From Chitinophaga agri (lineage in GTDB: Bacteria; Bacteroidota; Bacteroidia; Chitinophagales; Chitinophagaceae): a DNA stretch of 64,000 nucleotides. The stretch covers positions 7,458,001-7,522,000 of the forward strand of contig NZ_CP048113.1 of assembly GCF_010093065.1 (NCBI RefSeq), given 5' to 3'. The notes beneath the pieces are model-generated. The model saw only the letters and a program-made list of their open reading frames with translations, searched no databases and was not told the origin of the DNA. Below, piece after piece: positions 27,355 through 36,722 of the stretch. Positions within the stretch are counted from its first letter, which is position 1, and each line of letters starts with the position of its first letter. Position numbers and translations under genes: made by a program.

Positions 27355-28035
27355 ATGAAGAATAAAGTTAATTATCCCGCTATCATTACTTTTTACATTA
27401 TTGCAGTAGCACTTCGTTATCTGGCCACTAAGACGCCACTTCTGGACGCTGTATCAAATGACTTTTTAAGGGTAGTGCTGCGTGGGATAGGCCCGGCAGT
27501 TGGCGCCCTTGTTGCCTTTTCTGTATTCAGAATAAAGCCTGTGCTCTCATTAAAAGGGAATTACAAACAACTGATCGCTCCATTCGCTTTATACTGGGTA
27601 TTCCCCATTGCCCTCATTTGTGGCATTGAATTCTTTATGAAAGGAAGCATTTCCTTTGTGGCAGTTTCGGCTATCCTGGTCTACGGGCTCATGGAAGAGA
27701 TCGGATGGCGTGGATTTTTACAACAGGAGCTTAAATCATTGCCCCCCATCGTGTCCATACTGATCGTGGCTACCTTATGGTTCCTCTGGCACCTCAACTT
27801 TGATCTGACCAGCTCCAATCTGCTGTTCTTCGGTATTATCATACTCGGTACCTGGGGGATCGGGAAAGTGGCTGATACGACGGCATCCTTGCTTGCAGTA
27901 GCAGCATTTCACTCACTGAATAATCTGTTTTCGGAACTGAACGGGCTTAAAATTATGATCCTGGTGATCCTGATAACCACCTGGGTCGTTTCTCTGATCA
28001 TCAGAAAAAGATACTTTAAAGTGAGCCTGGCTTAA
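27355..28035 (+). CDS. CPBP (CAAX) intramembrane metalloprotease
   Basis: The ATG at 27355 gives 226 residues with about seven membrane spans. The three metal-site motifs are all present: MEEIGWRGFL (Glu114, Glu115, Arg119), FLWHLNF (His146) and FHSLNN (His186, Asn190). CPBP family members cleave membrane substrates or process prenylated or bacteriocin-related peptides; the substrate here is unknown. No peptide or bacteriocin genes are adjacent. It follows a Crp-family gene. Confidence 0.92.
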   Translation: MKNKVNYPAIITFYIIAVALRYLATKTPLLDAVSNDFLRVVLRGIGPAVGALVAFSVFRIKPVLSLKGNYKQLIAPFALYWVFPIALICGIEFFMKGSISFVAVSAILVYGLMEEIGWRGFLQQELKSLPPIVSILIVATLWFLWHLNFDLTSSNLLFFGIIILGTWGIGKVADTTASLLAVAAFHSLNNLFSELNGLKIMILVILITTWVVSLIIRKRYFKVSLA

Positions 28036-28044
28036 ATATTTTTT

Positions 28045-28090
28045 AAACGAGCGGGGTGCTTATTGTATGAAGTAGGCCCACCGCTCGTTT
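28045..28090. terminator. Bidirectional terminator between CPBP and GH127 genes
   Basis: AAACGAGCGG (28045-28054) pairs with CCGCTCGTTT (28081-28090), a perfect 10-bp stem with T and A runs outside, between convergent genes. Confidence 0.8.
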
Positions 28091-28103
28091 ATCGTCCGGC
28101 GGA

Positions 28104-31100
28104 CTATTTTAACTGCACATCGAGGTAAACAGAATGTCTTCCGTATGTTTCGTAGAACGGTTTAAAGATCACATCATCGATCGTAAATTCCAGCTGCTGA
28201 GGATCTCCTTTAATGGATTTACTGATGTCGGCTGCATCCAGGGTGACCTGCCGCCAGGTTGTTCTTGCCGCGGGCTCCTGAGCGGCCAGTAATACCGGGC
28301 CGTAAAAGAGGCTGGCAATATTCTGCTGATCCATCACCGGATCCAGGTGGAACTGGAAAGGCATCTTCAGCTCTATTACGTCGCCATCTTTCCAGTCACG
28401 GCTTATTTTCAGGTAGCTTCCCGGTATAGCCTTGCGGGTCTGTTCCTGACCATTGATCTTTACAAAGAACCCTTTGGTGGCCCAGCCAGGCACCCGCACA
28501 TGGATATCAAATTTGCCATTACCCCTGATAGTCAGACGGGTGTTGTCTTCATGAGGAAAGTTGGTGGTCTGTTCTACGGTCACCTTCCGCTCTGTCCATT
28601 GCAATGTAGAAGGGATATACAGGTTTACATACAGCGCCTGGTCATCTTTGCTTCTGAAGTAGATGGCGTTTTGCAATTTGGTGTTACTTTCAATAGCCGT
28701 GCCATTACAACAGGTAAAGCCAGTCATATTCGGATTGCCGAACTGCTTCATAGATCCGGGTCTAAGTGGCACATGGTATGTATTAGCAGGATTGTCTTTG
28801 GCTACTGACGCCAGAATATGGTTATATAGTGCACGCTCGTAATAGTCCATTAACGCTGCCCGCTGATCGAAGAGGAAGAGATCACTGGTCAGTTTAAGCA
28901 TATTGTATGTGGCACAGGTCTCGTTTTGTCCGCCTTCAGAGAAGCCGTTCTCGTACAATGTCGCCGGCTGACTAATAAAACATTCTGCATTCGCAGGGTT
29001 CCGTGCACCTGCCACACCTCCGATACTGTACATATAGTCGTTAACCGCCTTATACCAGAAGTTATCCGCTATATTGTAATACGCTGGTTTATTAGATACA
29101 CGGTACATTTCAATGCTGCCGACAATCTGAGGAATATGCTGATTCGCATGCAGTCCACGGAAAATATCTACATTCCTGGCTAATCCATGTGAATGTGCCT
29201 TATCGCCAAAGAATACCTTGATATTATCAAATAACTGAGCTGTTTTCAGGTACCTGGATTCACCGGTGATGCGGTACAGACGGGCCATTGCCTCATTCAT
29301 GCCCCCAAATTCACCCGCAATATAGGTGTTCCACATCTTGATCAGCGTATCCTGTGGTAACCGGCTGAGACGGGCGTATACCCAATCACCCATGCCGGTA
29401 GCCACTGACAGGGCTTCCTTATTTCCGCTTACTTCATATACATCCAGTAAGCCGGCCAGGATTTTATGCAGCGTATAGTAAGGCGCCCATACCTGGTTTT
29501 TCTGTCCACCATATTGGGCGCCACCTTCCAGCATGATAAACTGGTCCGGTGGGTAAGCACTGATAAATCCTGTTCCCCAGTTCCAGTAATCGGTTCGTAT
29601 ACCCTCATCACTCAGATCAGAGTCATAGGTAGCCTTTCCTGCGCCTTTGGGCACTGCCGTTGGATCGGACACAAAGGGTGCACCTGCCTCTTTCGCTTTA
29701 CCTGATAATTGCGATAATGTGTATAGGGTATGAACCATATACTGCATTTTGCGGGAGAAGTTGGCCTGAATGGCTGTGTCATAGCCAGTGCTGGCGTACG
29801 CCTGGGCGATTGCTGTCAGGTAATGGCCGGTAGCATGGCCTCTCAATTTGGTATCCTTACTATCCCAGACTTCCAGTGGTTTTGCGCCTTCAGGCTGCGG
29901 CTGCCCGAAAGCGTGCCGGAACATATACAGGAAGGAGTTAGGATCAGTAGTGGCTAGTGTCCTGATGAATTTGTCCCTGTTTTCGGTAAACTTTGTCTCA
30001 TGGCCATGAGCATCGTTTTTTAAAGAAACCTGCGTAAGATCAAATGCCGCCAGCTGCATACGGGGGGTACGCAATGGGGTTGATTTCTTCACTGTCACAA
30101 CTGCTTTTGGCTGGAAATCCGTTCCTGCGACACGTCCTGTGATGGTGTAGTGTCCCGGTTTAAGCACAGCGCTGTTATCTATTGCCGCAGGCCACAATAC
30201 ACGTACCAGGGGACCCTTCATATTATTCCGGTAGGTACCCTGCACATAACTGGGCAGCCGGGGCAGATTACCAACTGCTGTTACGACTGCCACATCCGAC
30301 ACTTTTACCAGATAACTATTATACAACTGTTGCTCATTGGCAGGAAAATGAGGCAGATCATCCTCCTGTTTACCTGTTGTATTCACTGACCCTTCATTAA
30401 TACCTTTCTGTGCATTATTATAGATGCCAGCTACCTGTCTTTTATTCAGCGCCACGCGGTAAATACGGAAATCATGTATCATCGCATTGAGATAGGGATC
30501 TTCCGGTGATAATGACCTGCCGATATACAATGATCTGTTATTGCCCGAAGGCTCACCAAAGACCGCTGAGAGTTCTGAAGGGATATCTTTGGCCTCACCA
30601 GCTGGTTTACCATCCACATATATCACCATTGTTTTTGAGGCCACGTCTATCACGATGGCAAGATGCACCCATTTATTGAGTGGGATGGCCGGTGCAACGG
30701 CCCCTTTGTTATTACCTTTCTTTGCCGTGATCAGCGACTGATAGCCTTCCTGCGTGGTAGTGCCGGTGGGTGCTGAAAAGAAGTGTTTGATTGTATCTTG
30801 TCCGAAATCAAAGAAACGCTGGCCGCGTTGTTTCCCGCGCAGGTATATCCATCCTGATATACTGAGCGATTCGAGATCTGTTAGTGCTTCTCCCGGAAGT
30901 GTTACGAAGGCATTGCTGGTTCCCGGCAGGGACAATACCTTCCCGAACCGGTCGTCATTGATAAACCGGATGGCATCACCGGGGGCTTTGGCGTGTAGAT
31001 TATTGCGGGACCAGTCTTTAAGATCTCCATTAAAAACATAACGTGCAATCATTCCCGTTTCACCAATGCCATCCAATATCTGATCGCCGCTTTGTGCCAT

Positions 31101-31172
31101 GGCGGGGTTTAGCCCCTGCGCCAGCATAAACATACATAGGATGACACGCAAGACTACCTGGTACTTTTTCAT
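28104..31172 (-). CDS. Secreted GH127-like beta-L-arabinofuranosidase with LamG-type N-terminal domain
   Basis: The start at 31172 (MKKYQVVLRVILCMFMLAQG) gives a signal peptide ending at AMAQ. Residues about 30-225 form a concanavalin/LamG-like sandwich (ISGWIYLRGKQRGQRFFDFG). A linker and a strand domain follow, then the DUF1680/GH127 (alpha/alpha)6 barrel. The active-site set is intact: Glu751 and Cys753 in GQNETCATYN, and Cys821-Cys822 in FTCCNGTAIES, matching the Glu/Cys zinc site and nucleophilic cysteine of HypBA1. The enzyme probably acts on arabinose-containing glycans outside the cytoplasm. The sandwich may bind glycan. Confidence 0.9.
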   Translation of the reverse strand: MKKYQVVLRVILCMFMLAQGLNPAMAQSGDQILDGIGETGMIARYVFNGDLKDWSRNNLHAKAPGDAIRFINDDRFGKVLSLPGTSNAFVTLPGEALTDLESLSISGWIYLRGKQRGQRFFDFGQDTIKHFFSAPTGTTTQEGYQSLITAKKGNNKGAVAPAIPLNKWVHLAIVIDVASKTMVIYVDGKPAGEAKDIPSELSAVFGEPSGNNRSLYIGRSLSPEDPYLNAMIHDFRIYRVALNKRQVAGIYNNAQKGINEGSVNTTGKQEDDLPHFPANEQQLYNSYLVKVSDVAVVTAVGNLPRLPSYVQGTYRNNMKGPLVRVLWPAAIDNSAVLKPGHYTITGRVAGTDFQPKAVVTVKKSTPLRTPRMQLAAFDLTQVSLKNDAHGHETKFTENRDKFIRTLATTDPNSFLYMFRHAFGQPQPEGAKPLEVWDSKDTKLRGHATGHYLTAIAQAYASTGYDTAIQANFSRKMQYMVHTLYTLSQLSGKAKEAGAPFVSDPTAVPKGAGKATYDSDLSDEGIRTDYWNWGTGFISAYPPDQFIMLEGGAQYGGQKNQVWAPYYTLHKILAGLLDVYEVSGNKEALSVATGMGDWVYARLSRLPQDTLIKMWNTYIAGEFGGMNEAMARLYRITGESRYLKTAQLFDNIKVFFGDKAHSHGLARNVDIFRGLHANQHIPQIVGSIEMYRVSNKPAYYNIADNFWYKAVNDYMYSIGGVAGARNPANAECFISQPATLYENGFSEGGQNETCATYNMLKLTSDLFLFDQRAALMDYYERALYNHILASVAKDNPANTYHVPLRPGSMKQFGNPNMTGFTCCNGTAIESNTKLQNAIYFRSKDDQALYVNLYIPSTLQWTERKVTVEQTTNFPHEDNTRLTIRGNGKFDIHVRVPGWATKGFFVKINGQEQTRKAIPGSYLKISRDWKDGDVIELKMPFQFHLDPVMDQQNIASLFYGPVLLAAQEPAARTTWRQVTLDAADISKSIKGDPQQLEFTIDDVIFKPFYETYGRHSVYLDVQLK

Positions 31173-31387
31173 ATTTGCATAATTTTCATCAGTCTCCCGT
31201 ATTGATGTATCAATAAGACCTATTGTGAATGTAAATGGTTTTAAATCAATACATTTAGCCTGATAAGGGATTGTTGTATAGTTCCCCATGAAGCTATGAA
31301 TAATCCCTACATGACTATAAGTCTATTTTAGCTGATAATCAAATGATTTTAACAAGTATGCAGGTGGTGGTGGCTGGCGGGCACGTA

Positions 31388-31432
31388 ACACCTATGTTAC
31401 CTCCGGTATGGTACAAGAGGTAACACAGGTGT
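31388..31432. repeat. 16-bp inverted repeat in the GH127 upstream region
   Basis: ACACCTATGTTACCTC (31388-31403) and GAGGTAACACAGGTGT (31417-31432) form an inverted repeat with one mismatch and a 13-nt loop. It lies in the 324-bp gap between GH127 and the PEBP gene, both on the reverse strand. There is no T-run. It could be an operator for GH127, or a terminator-like hairpin after the PEBP gene. The rest of this gap shows nothing further. Confidence 0.55.
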
Positions 31433-31496
31433 GCTGACTGTTATTAAAAACGTCGTGAAACCGGCATTTCAATAACAGCTAGTTAGCATAAAATGC

Positions 31497-32018
31497 TTAC
31501 TGTTTTTGTCCGTAGACGATCAGTGATGCCTTGCCCAGTGTAGAAAAATGCATGTTGAATCCAACGAACGCAGGTGTCACATTTTCATCCAGTTCAAGGT
31601 GCTGACTCAAAGCATGTACGGTGATCAGGTACCGGTGTGCAGGACCTTCATTAGGTGCTGCACCGACATAACCCGGCATGCCGGTATCTGTATTACTCTG
31701 TATCGCACCTTCAGGAAGCAGTTTCTTACTCGTATCTCCTGCATTGGGTACCAGTTCGCTGATATGCGCAGGAATATTAAAAACAACCCAGTGCCAGAAG
31801 CCACTGCCCGTTGGTGCGTCCAGGTCATAGATGGTGACGGCAAAACTTTTTGTCCCTTCAGGAGCATGCTCCCAATAGAGCTGTGGAGACTGATTCCCTC
31901 CGTTAAAACCCCAGCCATTGGCATATTGCTGCAGAGATAGCTGCCCGCCGAGTTCTTTGCTTTTTAGGGTGAATGTCTGTGCAGTTGTGTTGTCGCCGGA
32001 TGTAGTTGCTGTTGCCAT
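31497..32018 (-). CDS. YbhB/YbcL family PEBP protein (Raf kinase inhibitor-like)
   Basis: The 173-residue protein has the bacterial PEBP signature: LKSKELGG, GGNQSPQLYWEHAPEGTKSF, DLDAPTGSGFWHWVVFNIPA, GYVGAAPNEGPAHRY. These residues line the phosphate or ligand pocket. No signal peptide is seen, so it is cytoplasmic like YbhB. It lies 95 bp downstream of the AraC gene on the same strand and may be its target. The biological role of this family in bacteria is unclear. Confidence 0.92.
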   Translation of the reverse strand: MATATTSGDNTTAQTFTLKSKELGGQLSLQQYANGWGFNGGNQSPQLYWEHAPEGTKSFAVTIYDLDAPTGSGFWHWVVFNIPAHISELVPNAGDTSKKLLPEGAIQSNTDTGMPGYVGAAPNEGPAHRYLITVHALSQHLELDENVTPAFVGFNMHFSTLGKASLIVYGQKQ

Positions 32019-32113
32019 AATCTGTTGTGTTTTTGTTTAAATGATGGCTCAAAGGTAGCTGTGGCGACAGGCTGGAATAAACAGATAACCGTTCAGAAAG
32101 TGTTGCTAAACGG

Positions 32114-32974
32114 TCAATTTGATAGTTGATATTGTTTGGGGGTAATGCCGTGTACCTGTTTAAAAGACTGGATGAAACTGGAGAGGTTCTCGTACCCCAG
32201 TTCATAGTAGATCTCACTGGCCTTTCTATTTTCCTGGCGGAGCATTTTGGCAGCCCGTTCCATTCTCTTCTCCAGGAACCATTTGTTCGGACTATTGTCG
32301 TAAATACGGGCGAACCTGCGTTTAAAAGAAGATAGGCTCATATTACACAGGAACGCGAGTTCTTCTACCGATACATTACTTTCTATATGAGATGTGACGG
32401 CCTGACGTACGATCAGATCGTCATTGGTTTCACTGCTCATGTGCCTGATCTGCTGGATCTGTCCCGGGTAATGTATGGCAAGGTATAGGAACAGTTCCTC
32501 CAGTTTTACTTTTTGCAGATGGTGATAGACCGGCTGATCGCCAGTCAGCATGTTGTCGAGGGACTGGGTAAAGCTCACCAGGAAAGGATCTTTATTAAAT
32601 AACAAAAAGGGGAGGTCACCTGCCACTTTTTCCTGCATACCAGGTAGCGCATGGTGCCGCTCAAAAAAGTCGGTCAGTAGCTGACTATCAAATAAGATAA
32701 GGATACTGTGATAATCTGCCTGTGCTGTTGCCACTTTTTCGCTCATAAGGCAGTTTCCCGCAGCCAGCATCACAAACTGGTGAGGCTGGACAGTCACCTG
32801 TGTACCAGCAAAATGGACCGTCTTTTCTCCTTCCAGTAAGAACGTGATCATGTTTTGCTGCAGCATGATCTTCGTTTTCAGCGTAGGTGTATGGGTACGA
32901 TACCGAATGATAGAAAGACGTTCCTCGTCCTTTTTTTCTGCTGCTGGTTTCGTCGCTAAAGCTTTCCTGTCCAT
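32114..32974 (-). CDS. AraC-family transcriptional regulator
   Basis: The ATG at 32974 (MDRKALATKP) is used; a TTG three codons earlier is unlikely. The N-terminal half is a cupin-like sensor (VTVQPHQFVMLAAGNCLMSE), as in ExsA-type regulators, and the C-terminal 100 residues hold two helix-turn-helix units (VSVEELAFLCNMSLSSFKRR, ASEIYYELGYENLSSFIQSF). It precedes the PEBP gene on the same strand. The -7 box ends 6 nt before the start codon. Confidence 0.92.
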   Translation of the reverse strand: MDRKALATKPAAEKKDEERLSIIRYRTHTPTLKTKIMLQQNMITFLLEGEKTVHFAGTQVTVQPHQFVMLAAGNCLMSEKVATAQADYHSILILFDSQLLTDFFERHHALPGMQEKVAGDLPFLLFNKDPFLVSFTQSLDNMLTGDQPVYHHLQKVKLEELFLYLAIHYPGQIQQIRHMSSETNDDLIVRQAVTSHIESNVSVEELAFLCNMSLSSFKRRFARIYDNSPNKWFLEKRMERAAKMLRQENRKASEIYYELGYENLSSFIQSFKQVHGITPKQYQLSN

Positions 32975-32980
32975 AGTGTA

Positions 32981-32988
32981 CAAAGGTA
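32981..32988 (-). promoter_or_regulatory. -7 box immediately before the AraC gene
   Basis: On the reverse strand TACCTTTG (exact TAnnTTTG) ends 6 nt before the ATG at 32974, which would give an almost leaderless transcript. Confidence 0.5.
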
Positions 32989-33145
32989 GGGTATTCCTTT
33001 AATCTCCGGTTGGAAGGGCTGCCTGGTCTTGATAGTATTCCGTATCTTCGCAGCCCTGAATCTCATTCCGGACTTTCTCTGCCCGATAAAACAGGTCCAA
33101 TCCCTGGCTGAGGCAGACACAACATATATAAAACTATTTAGTTAA

Positions 33146-34012
33146 ATGATTTACATTCTTTTAAGTGTAATCTGCAGCGTTACGGTAGGTATTATTCTTA
33201 AACTGGCTAAACGCTACGAGGTCAGTATTCTCCAGGCTATTGCCACAAACTATGTAGTGGCGGGTGGGTTGAGTTATTTCCTGTATAAGCCGGAACTGTC
33301 GATGATAGATGCGCATGCGCCCTGGCAGTTGTTTGCCGGTCTGGCGTTATTGCTGCCTTCTGTATTCTTAATATTAGGGATGTCTGTAAGACAGGCTGGG
33401 ATTGTTAAAACCGACATTGCCCAGCGGCTGTCCCTGTTTATTTCTATCGTGGCCGCCTGGCTATTGTTTAAAGAGACATTCAACAACTATAAGATCATTG
33501 GACTGGTGCTAGGGTTTGTAGCGATATTCTTCGTGCTGAATAAGCCAAAAGTCCAGTCAGACGACAACAAACAGTCGCTTGCGCCCTTGCTGGTATTTTT
33601 AGGGTTTGGTATTATAGACATTATGTTTAAGCAGGTAGCGCTGGCGAAAGAGCTGCCTTATACCACATCACTGACCATGATCTTTATACTATCATTTACA
33701 GTGGCGGTTGTTTTCGTGATCGTGGAGGTACTGCGGAAGAAGACGGTATTACATATGAAGAACATCCTCTGGGGTATGCTGCTGGGTGCTTTTAACTTCG
33801 GAAATATTCTGTTCTATATGAGAGCACATAAGATCCTGCATAACAATCCTTCTACTGTGTTTGCGGCGATGAACCTGGGTGTGATCATACTGGGCAGCCT
33901 GGTGGGGATCACTATTTTCAGAGAGAAACTGAACCGCTACAACTATATAGGTATCGTACTGGCGATTGCTGCTGTGATCTGCATTACATTATCCCAGCTG
34001 TACGCGCGTTAA
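33146..34012 (+). CDS. EamA/DMT-family transporter
   Basis: The 288-residue protein has about ten hydrophobic spans in two related halves, with the typical EamA ends KTDIAQRLSLFISIVAAWLL-FKE at the close of the first half and GVIILGSLVGITIFREKLNR-YNYIG in the second. It is an inner-membrane metabolite exporter or importer of unknown substrate. It stands alone between the AraC gene (divergent) and the DUF4291 gene (convergent). Confidence 0.9.
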   Translation: MIYILLSVICSVTVGIILKLAKRYEVSILQAIATNYVVAGGLSYFLYKPELSMIDAHAPWQLFAGLALLLPSVFLILGMSVRQAGIVKTDIAQRLSLFISIVAAWLLFKETFNNYKIIGLVLGFVAIFFVLNKPKVQSDDNKQSLAPLLVFLGFGIIDIMFKQVALAKELPYTTSLTMIFILSFTVAVVFVIVEVLRKKTVLHMKNILWGMLLGAFNFGNILFYMRAHKILHNNPSTVFAAMNLGVIILGSLVGITIFREKLNRYNYIGIVLAIAAVICITLSQLYAR

Positions 34013-34071
34013 TACCGGTTCTTTACCATTTTCCATCTGAAAGTGGCGGTAGTAGTTCGTCATGTGATTCA

Positions 34072-34653
34072 TCAGCCCAGTTTAAGATCAGGTAAGAGAT
34101 ATGGCTGTTCATCCGGTAATAAAGACAATGCTTCTTCCCGTTTACCTGTTTTCACCAGTTCCCTGATATGCTGCACCCGTGCGGTAATATCATCTATCTG
34201 GGTGATCCATTCATTGACGTACTTCTCAACCGCAATACCTGTTATGCCCACCTGTATGGCCCGGTGTGGTAAAGCATGGAGATCAATGTCCCGCTCAGGG
34301 TCCCATTGCACCCTGGCCGGCGAGATCTTCAGTTGCTTACTCCATGCTGCGGAGGAGGGATAGATGGTATGATCATACTTCGACAGGCACGCATTTCTCA
34401 GCGCCCATTCAAAGCCTTCTCTTTTTATTTTGATAGCTAAAATATACTCCTGGTCCTCCTTTGTCGCCCATCCGGAACGATACATCGTCCAGAGGAATGA
34501 TGGTTTGATCCAGGTCATTCTTTCCATTTTAAACGGAGGGGAAACGAAGGTTTGTTTAGCTACTGCGGATAATGCGATGCTTTTGTTGTAAGCCTGATAT
34601 ACCGTGATCGTTTCTTCATCATATACAGCACGGATCGTTTTTTCTTTCGTCAT
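34072..34653 (-). CDS. DUF4291 family protein
   Basis: The 193 residues show the DUF4291 hallmarks: RAVYDEETITVYQAY near the start, RMTWIKPSFLWTMYRSGWAT in the middle, and VQWDPERDIDLHALPHRAIQ later. Function is unknown in this family; a ligand-binding or nucleic-acid role has been suggested only by its conserved charged residues. It has a close -7 box at 34677 and ends convergent to the EamA gene. Confidence 0.9.
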   Translation of the reverse strand: MTKEKTIRAVYDEETITVYQAYNKSIALSAVAKQTFVSPPFKMERMTWIKPSFLWTMYRSGWATKEDQEYILAIKIKREGFEWALRNACLSKYDHTIYPSSAAWSKQLKISPARVQWDPERDIDLHALPHRAIQVGITGIAVEKYVNEWITQIDDITARVQHIRELVKTGKREEALSLLPDEQPYLLPDLKLG

Positions 34654-34676
34654 ATTCGTTATAATGTATCGGGCTA

Positions 34677-34684
34677 CAAAGATA
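34677..34684 (-). promoter_or_regulatory. -7 box of the DUF4291 gene
   Basis: Reverse-strand TATCTTTG, exact TAnnTTTG, 23 nt before the start codon at 34653. Confidence 0.5.
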
Positions 34685-34691
34685 AGCGACC

Positions 34692-34916
34692 TTATTTAAA
34701 CCGCATGGCTGCCGGCAACATATCTTCCTGTGTAATTCCTTGCATAAATTTCCCTTTTGCGTAGATCAAATCTCGGATCAGCAGATAATGCCATACCGGA
34801 CTGCCGGAGAAATAAACGTTTGCTTACACCAATAGCTGGTGGCCAGGTTTATGTCCGCTGGGCACTTGTATCACCACCACCTCGGTACATCCAACCGATA
34901 AATTGTTCTTATTAAT
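34692..34916 (-). pseudogene. Possible decayed gene upstream of DUF4291
   Basis: The reverse strand reads ANVYFSGSPVWHYLLIRDLI-YAKGKFMQGITQEDMLPAAM-RFK and then stops at 34692. The same frame upstream of one TAA (34824) reads NLSVGCTEVVVIQVPSGHKP-GHQLLV. The text looks like the end of a real protein, with no start codon and an internal stop. I infer a remnant. The rest of the 416-bp gap up to 35069 holds only the promoter of the next gene. Confidence 0.35.
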
Positions 34917-35035
34917 TTAACTCCCCCAAAAGCATAATCTGGCCAGATTGCGATATGATGGTATGTTCACCTGTGTTGTTTTTGATTGATTATCACAGCG
35001 ATAATGCTTGTCGGTAAATTGTATAATCATTTTTA

Positions 35036-35043
35036 TATATTTG
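35036..35043 (+). promoter_or_regulatory. -7 box of the DUF6263-like gene
   Basis: TATATTTG, exact TAnnTTTG, 26 nt before the ATG at 35070; no TTG at the usual distance. Confidence 0.45.
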
Positions 35044-35069
35044 TTTTTTAAAACCAATAGCATTTACCT

Positions 35070-35966
35070 ATGACCAAAAAGAGTGTTGTCCTGTTGACGG
35101 GCCTTATCTTCGTTTCAACGATCCTGACAGGACAGGTAAGAAAGACGATCATTCCAACATTGAATCCTGGAGAGCAGTACATTTTCAAGAACACAACCAT
35201 TAACGACATTCACGAAGACGGTGTACGTACCATTAATCAGACTTATACGGCCAACTGGTTCCTGCGTGTGATAGGAAAGACAGCCGACGGCAAAGTGATG
35301 ATGAAAGCTACTTATCTGAAGATCCAGCAGAGAACAGAACATCTATTCACACATGAGGCGACGGGCTTTAACTCCGATGATTTCAAAGAGTATGTAGTGA
35401 AAAGCCTGAACGATGACTTACATGCGCAGAACGATAGATTGCGTAAATTATGCGAAGGTATGATGGGTAAATCATTTACACTTTACTTCGACGATAACCT
35501 GCGTATAAACAAGGTAACTGGTGTGGATACACTGATTGAAAACGCGCTGATCGGTATGGATGAACAGGCGTCACCTGCTTTACAGAGCTTTCAGAAATCT
35601 ACCAGAGGTACGATCAACAATGAAGAGATCTGGAAGGTCTTCGATGGCGCATTCGTGTACATTCCTGATGAAGCAGTAGGTACAGGTGACAAATGGAGCA
35701 AGGATGAGAATCATAATGTGGGTCCGCTGAAGGTAAATTACGTAGTGAAGAGCGAAGAAGACAACAATATGGAGATTGCCGTATCTTCTGCTGCTGCGAT
35801 CAATAGTGATATCCAGGTGTCTTATTCCAGGAAAGGCACTATTACAGTAGATACTAAAACCGGACTATTGGTACAGTCTTCTATTAAAGATGATATGAAA
35901 CCAAGAGCTGGTAACATTACAAGACTCGTGATCAAGACTGTCAAGAACGAACTGCAAAAGAAATAA
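35070..35966 (+). CDS. Secreted DUF6263-like protein, 298 aa
   Basis: A signal peptide ends near GQV at residue 22. The mature protein is beta-rich with an early Tyr/Phe pattern (LNPGEQYIFKNTTINDIHED) and a C-terminal SYSRKGTITVDTKTGLLVQS segment, as in the DUF6263 family of Bacteroidota envelope proteins. The role is unknown. A strong terminator follows at 35982. Confidence 0.78.
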   Translation: MTKKSVVLLTGLIFVSTILTGQVRKTIIPTLNPGEQYIFKNTTINDIHEDGVRTINQTYTANWFLRVIGKTADGKVMMKATYLKIQQRTEHLFTHEATGFNSDDFKEYVVKSLNDDLHAQNDRLRKLCEGMMGKSFTLYFDDNLRINKVTGVDTLIENALIGMDEQASPALQSFQKSTRGTINNEEIWKVFDGAFVYIPDEAVGTGDKWSKDENHNVGPLKVNYVVKSEEDNNMEIAVSSAAAINSDIQVSYSRKGTITVDTKTGLLVQSSIKDDMKPRAGNITRLVIKTVKNELQKK

Positions 35967-35981
35967 CAGCTAATGCTGGTG

Positions 35982-36014
35982 AAAAAAAGGCTTCAGTTAC
36001 TGGAGCCTTTTTTT
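35982..36014 (+). terminator. Strong terminator after DUF6263-like gene
   Basis: AAAAAAAGGCTTCAG and CTGGAGCCTTTTTTT form a 15-bp stem (one wobble) with a 3-nt loop and a run of T. Confidence 0.9.
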
Positions 36015-36125
36015 ATATATTTATCACCGGAAAAGTCCTATGAGTCATTGTTAACTTCACATGAATCAGCAGATTCCCGGAGAGACGATCTCTCTTTAAT
36101 CCAAACCTGTTTAAAATCATATCGA

Positions 36126-36677
36126 ATGTCAGAACCAAGATCCTTGTACATAAAGCTCAGAATAAGTAAAGAAAACCTGGAAAGCTTCTTCCGGGATGCA
36201 CCTGCTAAAGCTCCAGTAGACGAGCAATGGGAAGCATGGTGGAATAGCCGTGAAATGTATTCCAGGTCGAAGTTGATCGAAATACCAGCCTACTCAGATG
36301 ACACGAATCTTGAAGCCCTCAGGCGCTGGCAGGATGATGGGATAGAAACGCTCAGCACTGAGCTGAACGAAGACGGAGAATGGACGTATACAATCATGAT
36401 GTTCAGCCAGAACTACTTCGATATTCTGCCGATGCTGAACCTGCTGAAAAGCATGGAACGCCATCTGGCTCCTGATGATACTGGTGATGCGATCATTTAT
36501 GATTACATCTGGGGTGGCGGCGATGTAATGGCGCATATCAGGTATGAAGGCCAGCAGGCAGCGCTGCAGCTTACCAGGCATCAGCAGGAACTGGACGCGT
36601 CCGTGCGGAATAAAATGAAGGCGACGATGGATGCCGTCTTTGATAAGCTGAACGAACAATACGGCGACGTAGACTGA
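36126..36677 (+). CDS. Hypothetical protein, 183 aa, cytoplasmic
   Basis: The start at 36126 (MSEPRSLYIKLRISKENLES) is chosen because the upstream frame runs through the terminator hairpin. The protein is acidic and Trp-rich (EQWEAWWNSREM), with helical N- and C-terminal parts and strands in the middle (GEWTYTIMMFSQNYFDILPM). No membrane segment or signal. Its pattern, a strand opening then FFRDAP, recalls immunity-like or SMI1-like small proteins but no family is claimed. Confidence 0.7.
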   Translation: MSEPRSLYIKLRISKENLESFFRDAPAKAPVDEQWEAWWNSREMYSRSKLIEIPAYSDDTNLEALRRWQDDGIETLSTELNEDGEWTYTIMMFSQNYFDILPMLNLLKSMERHLAPDDTGDAIIYDYIWGGGDVMAHIRYEGQQAALQLTRHQQELDASVRNKMKATMDAVFDKLNEQYGDVD

Positions 36678-36722
36678 TGATGAACAGGCCACCGGATATT
36701 ATCAGATGATCGTATGAACAAT

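Noticed and set aside
31173..31289. 39-residue extension of GH127
   Set aside because: The signal peptide begins at 31172; the extension lacks family support.
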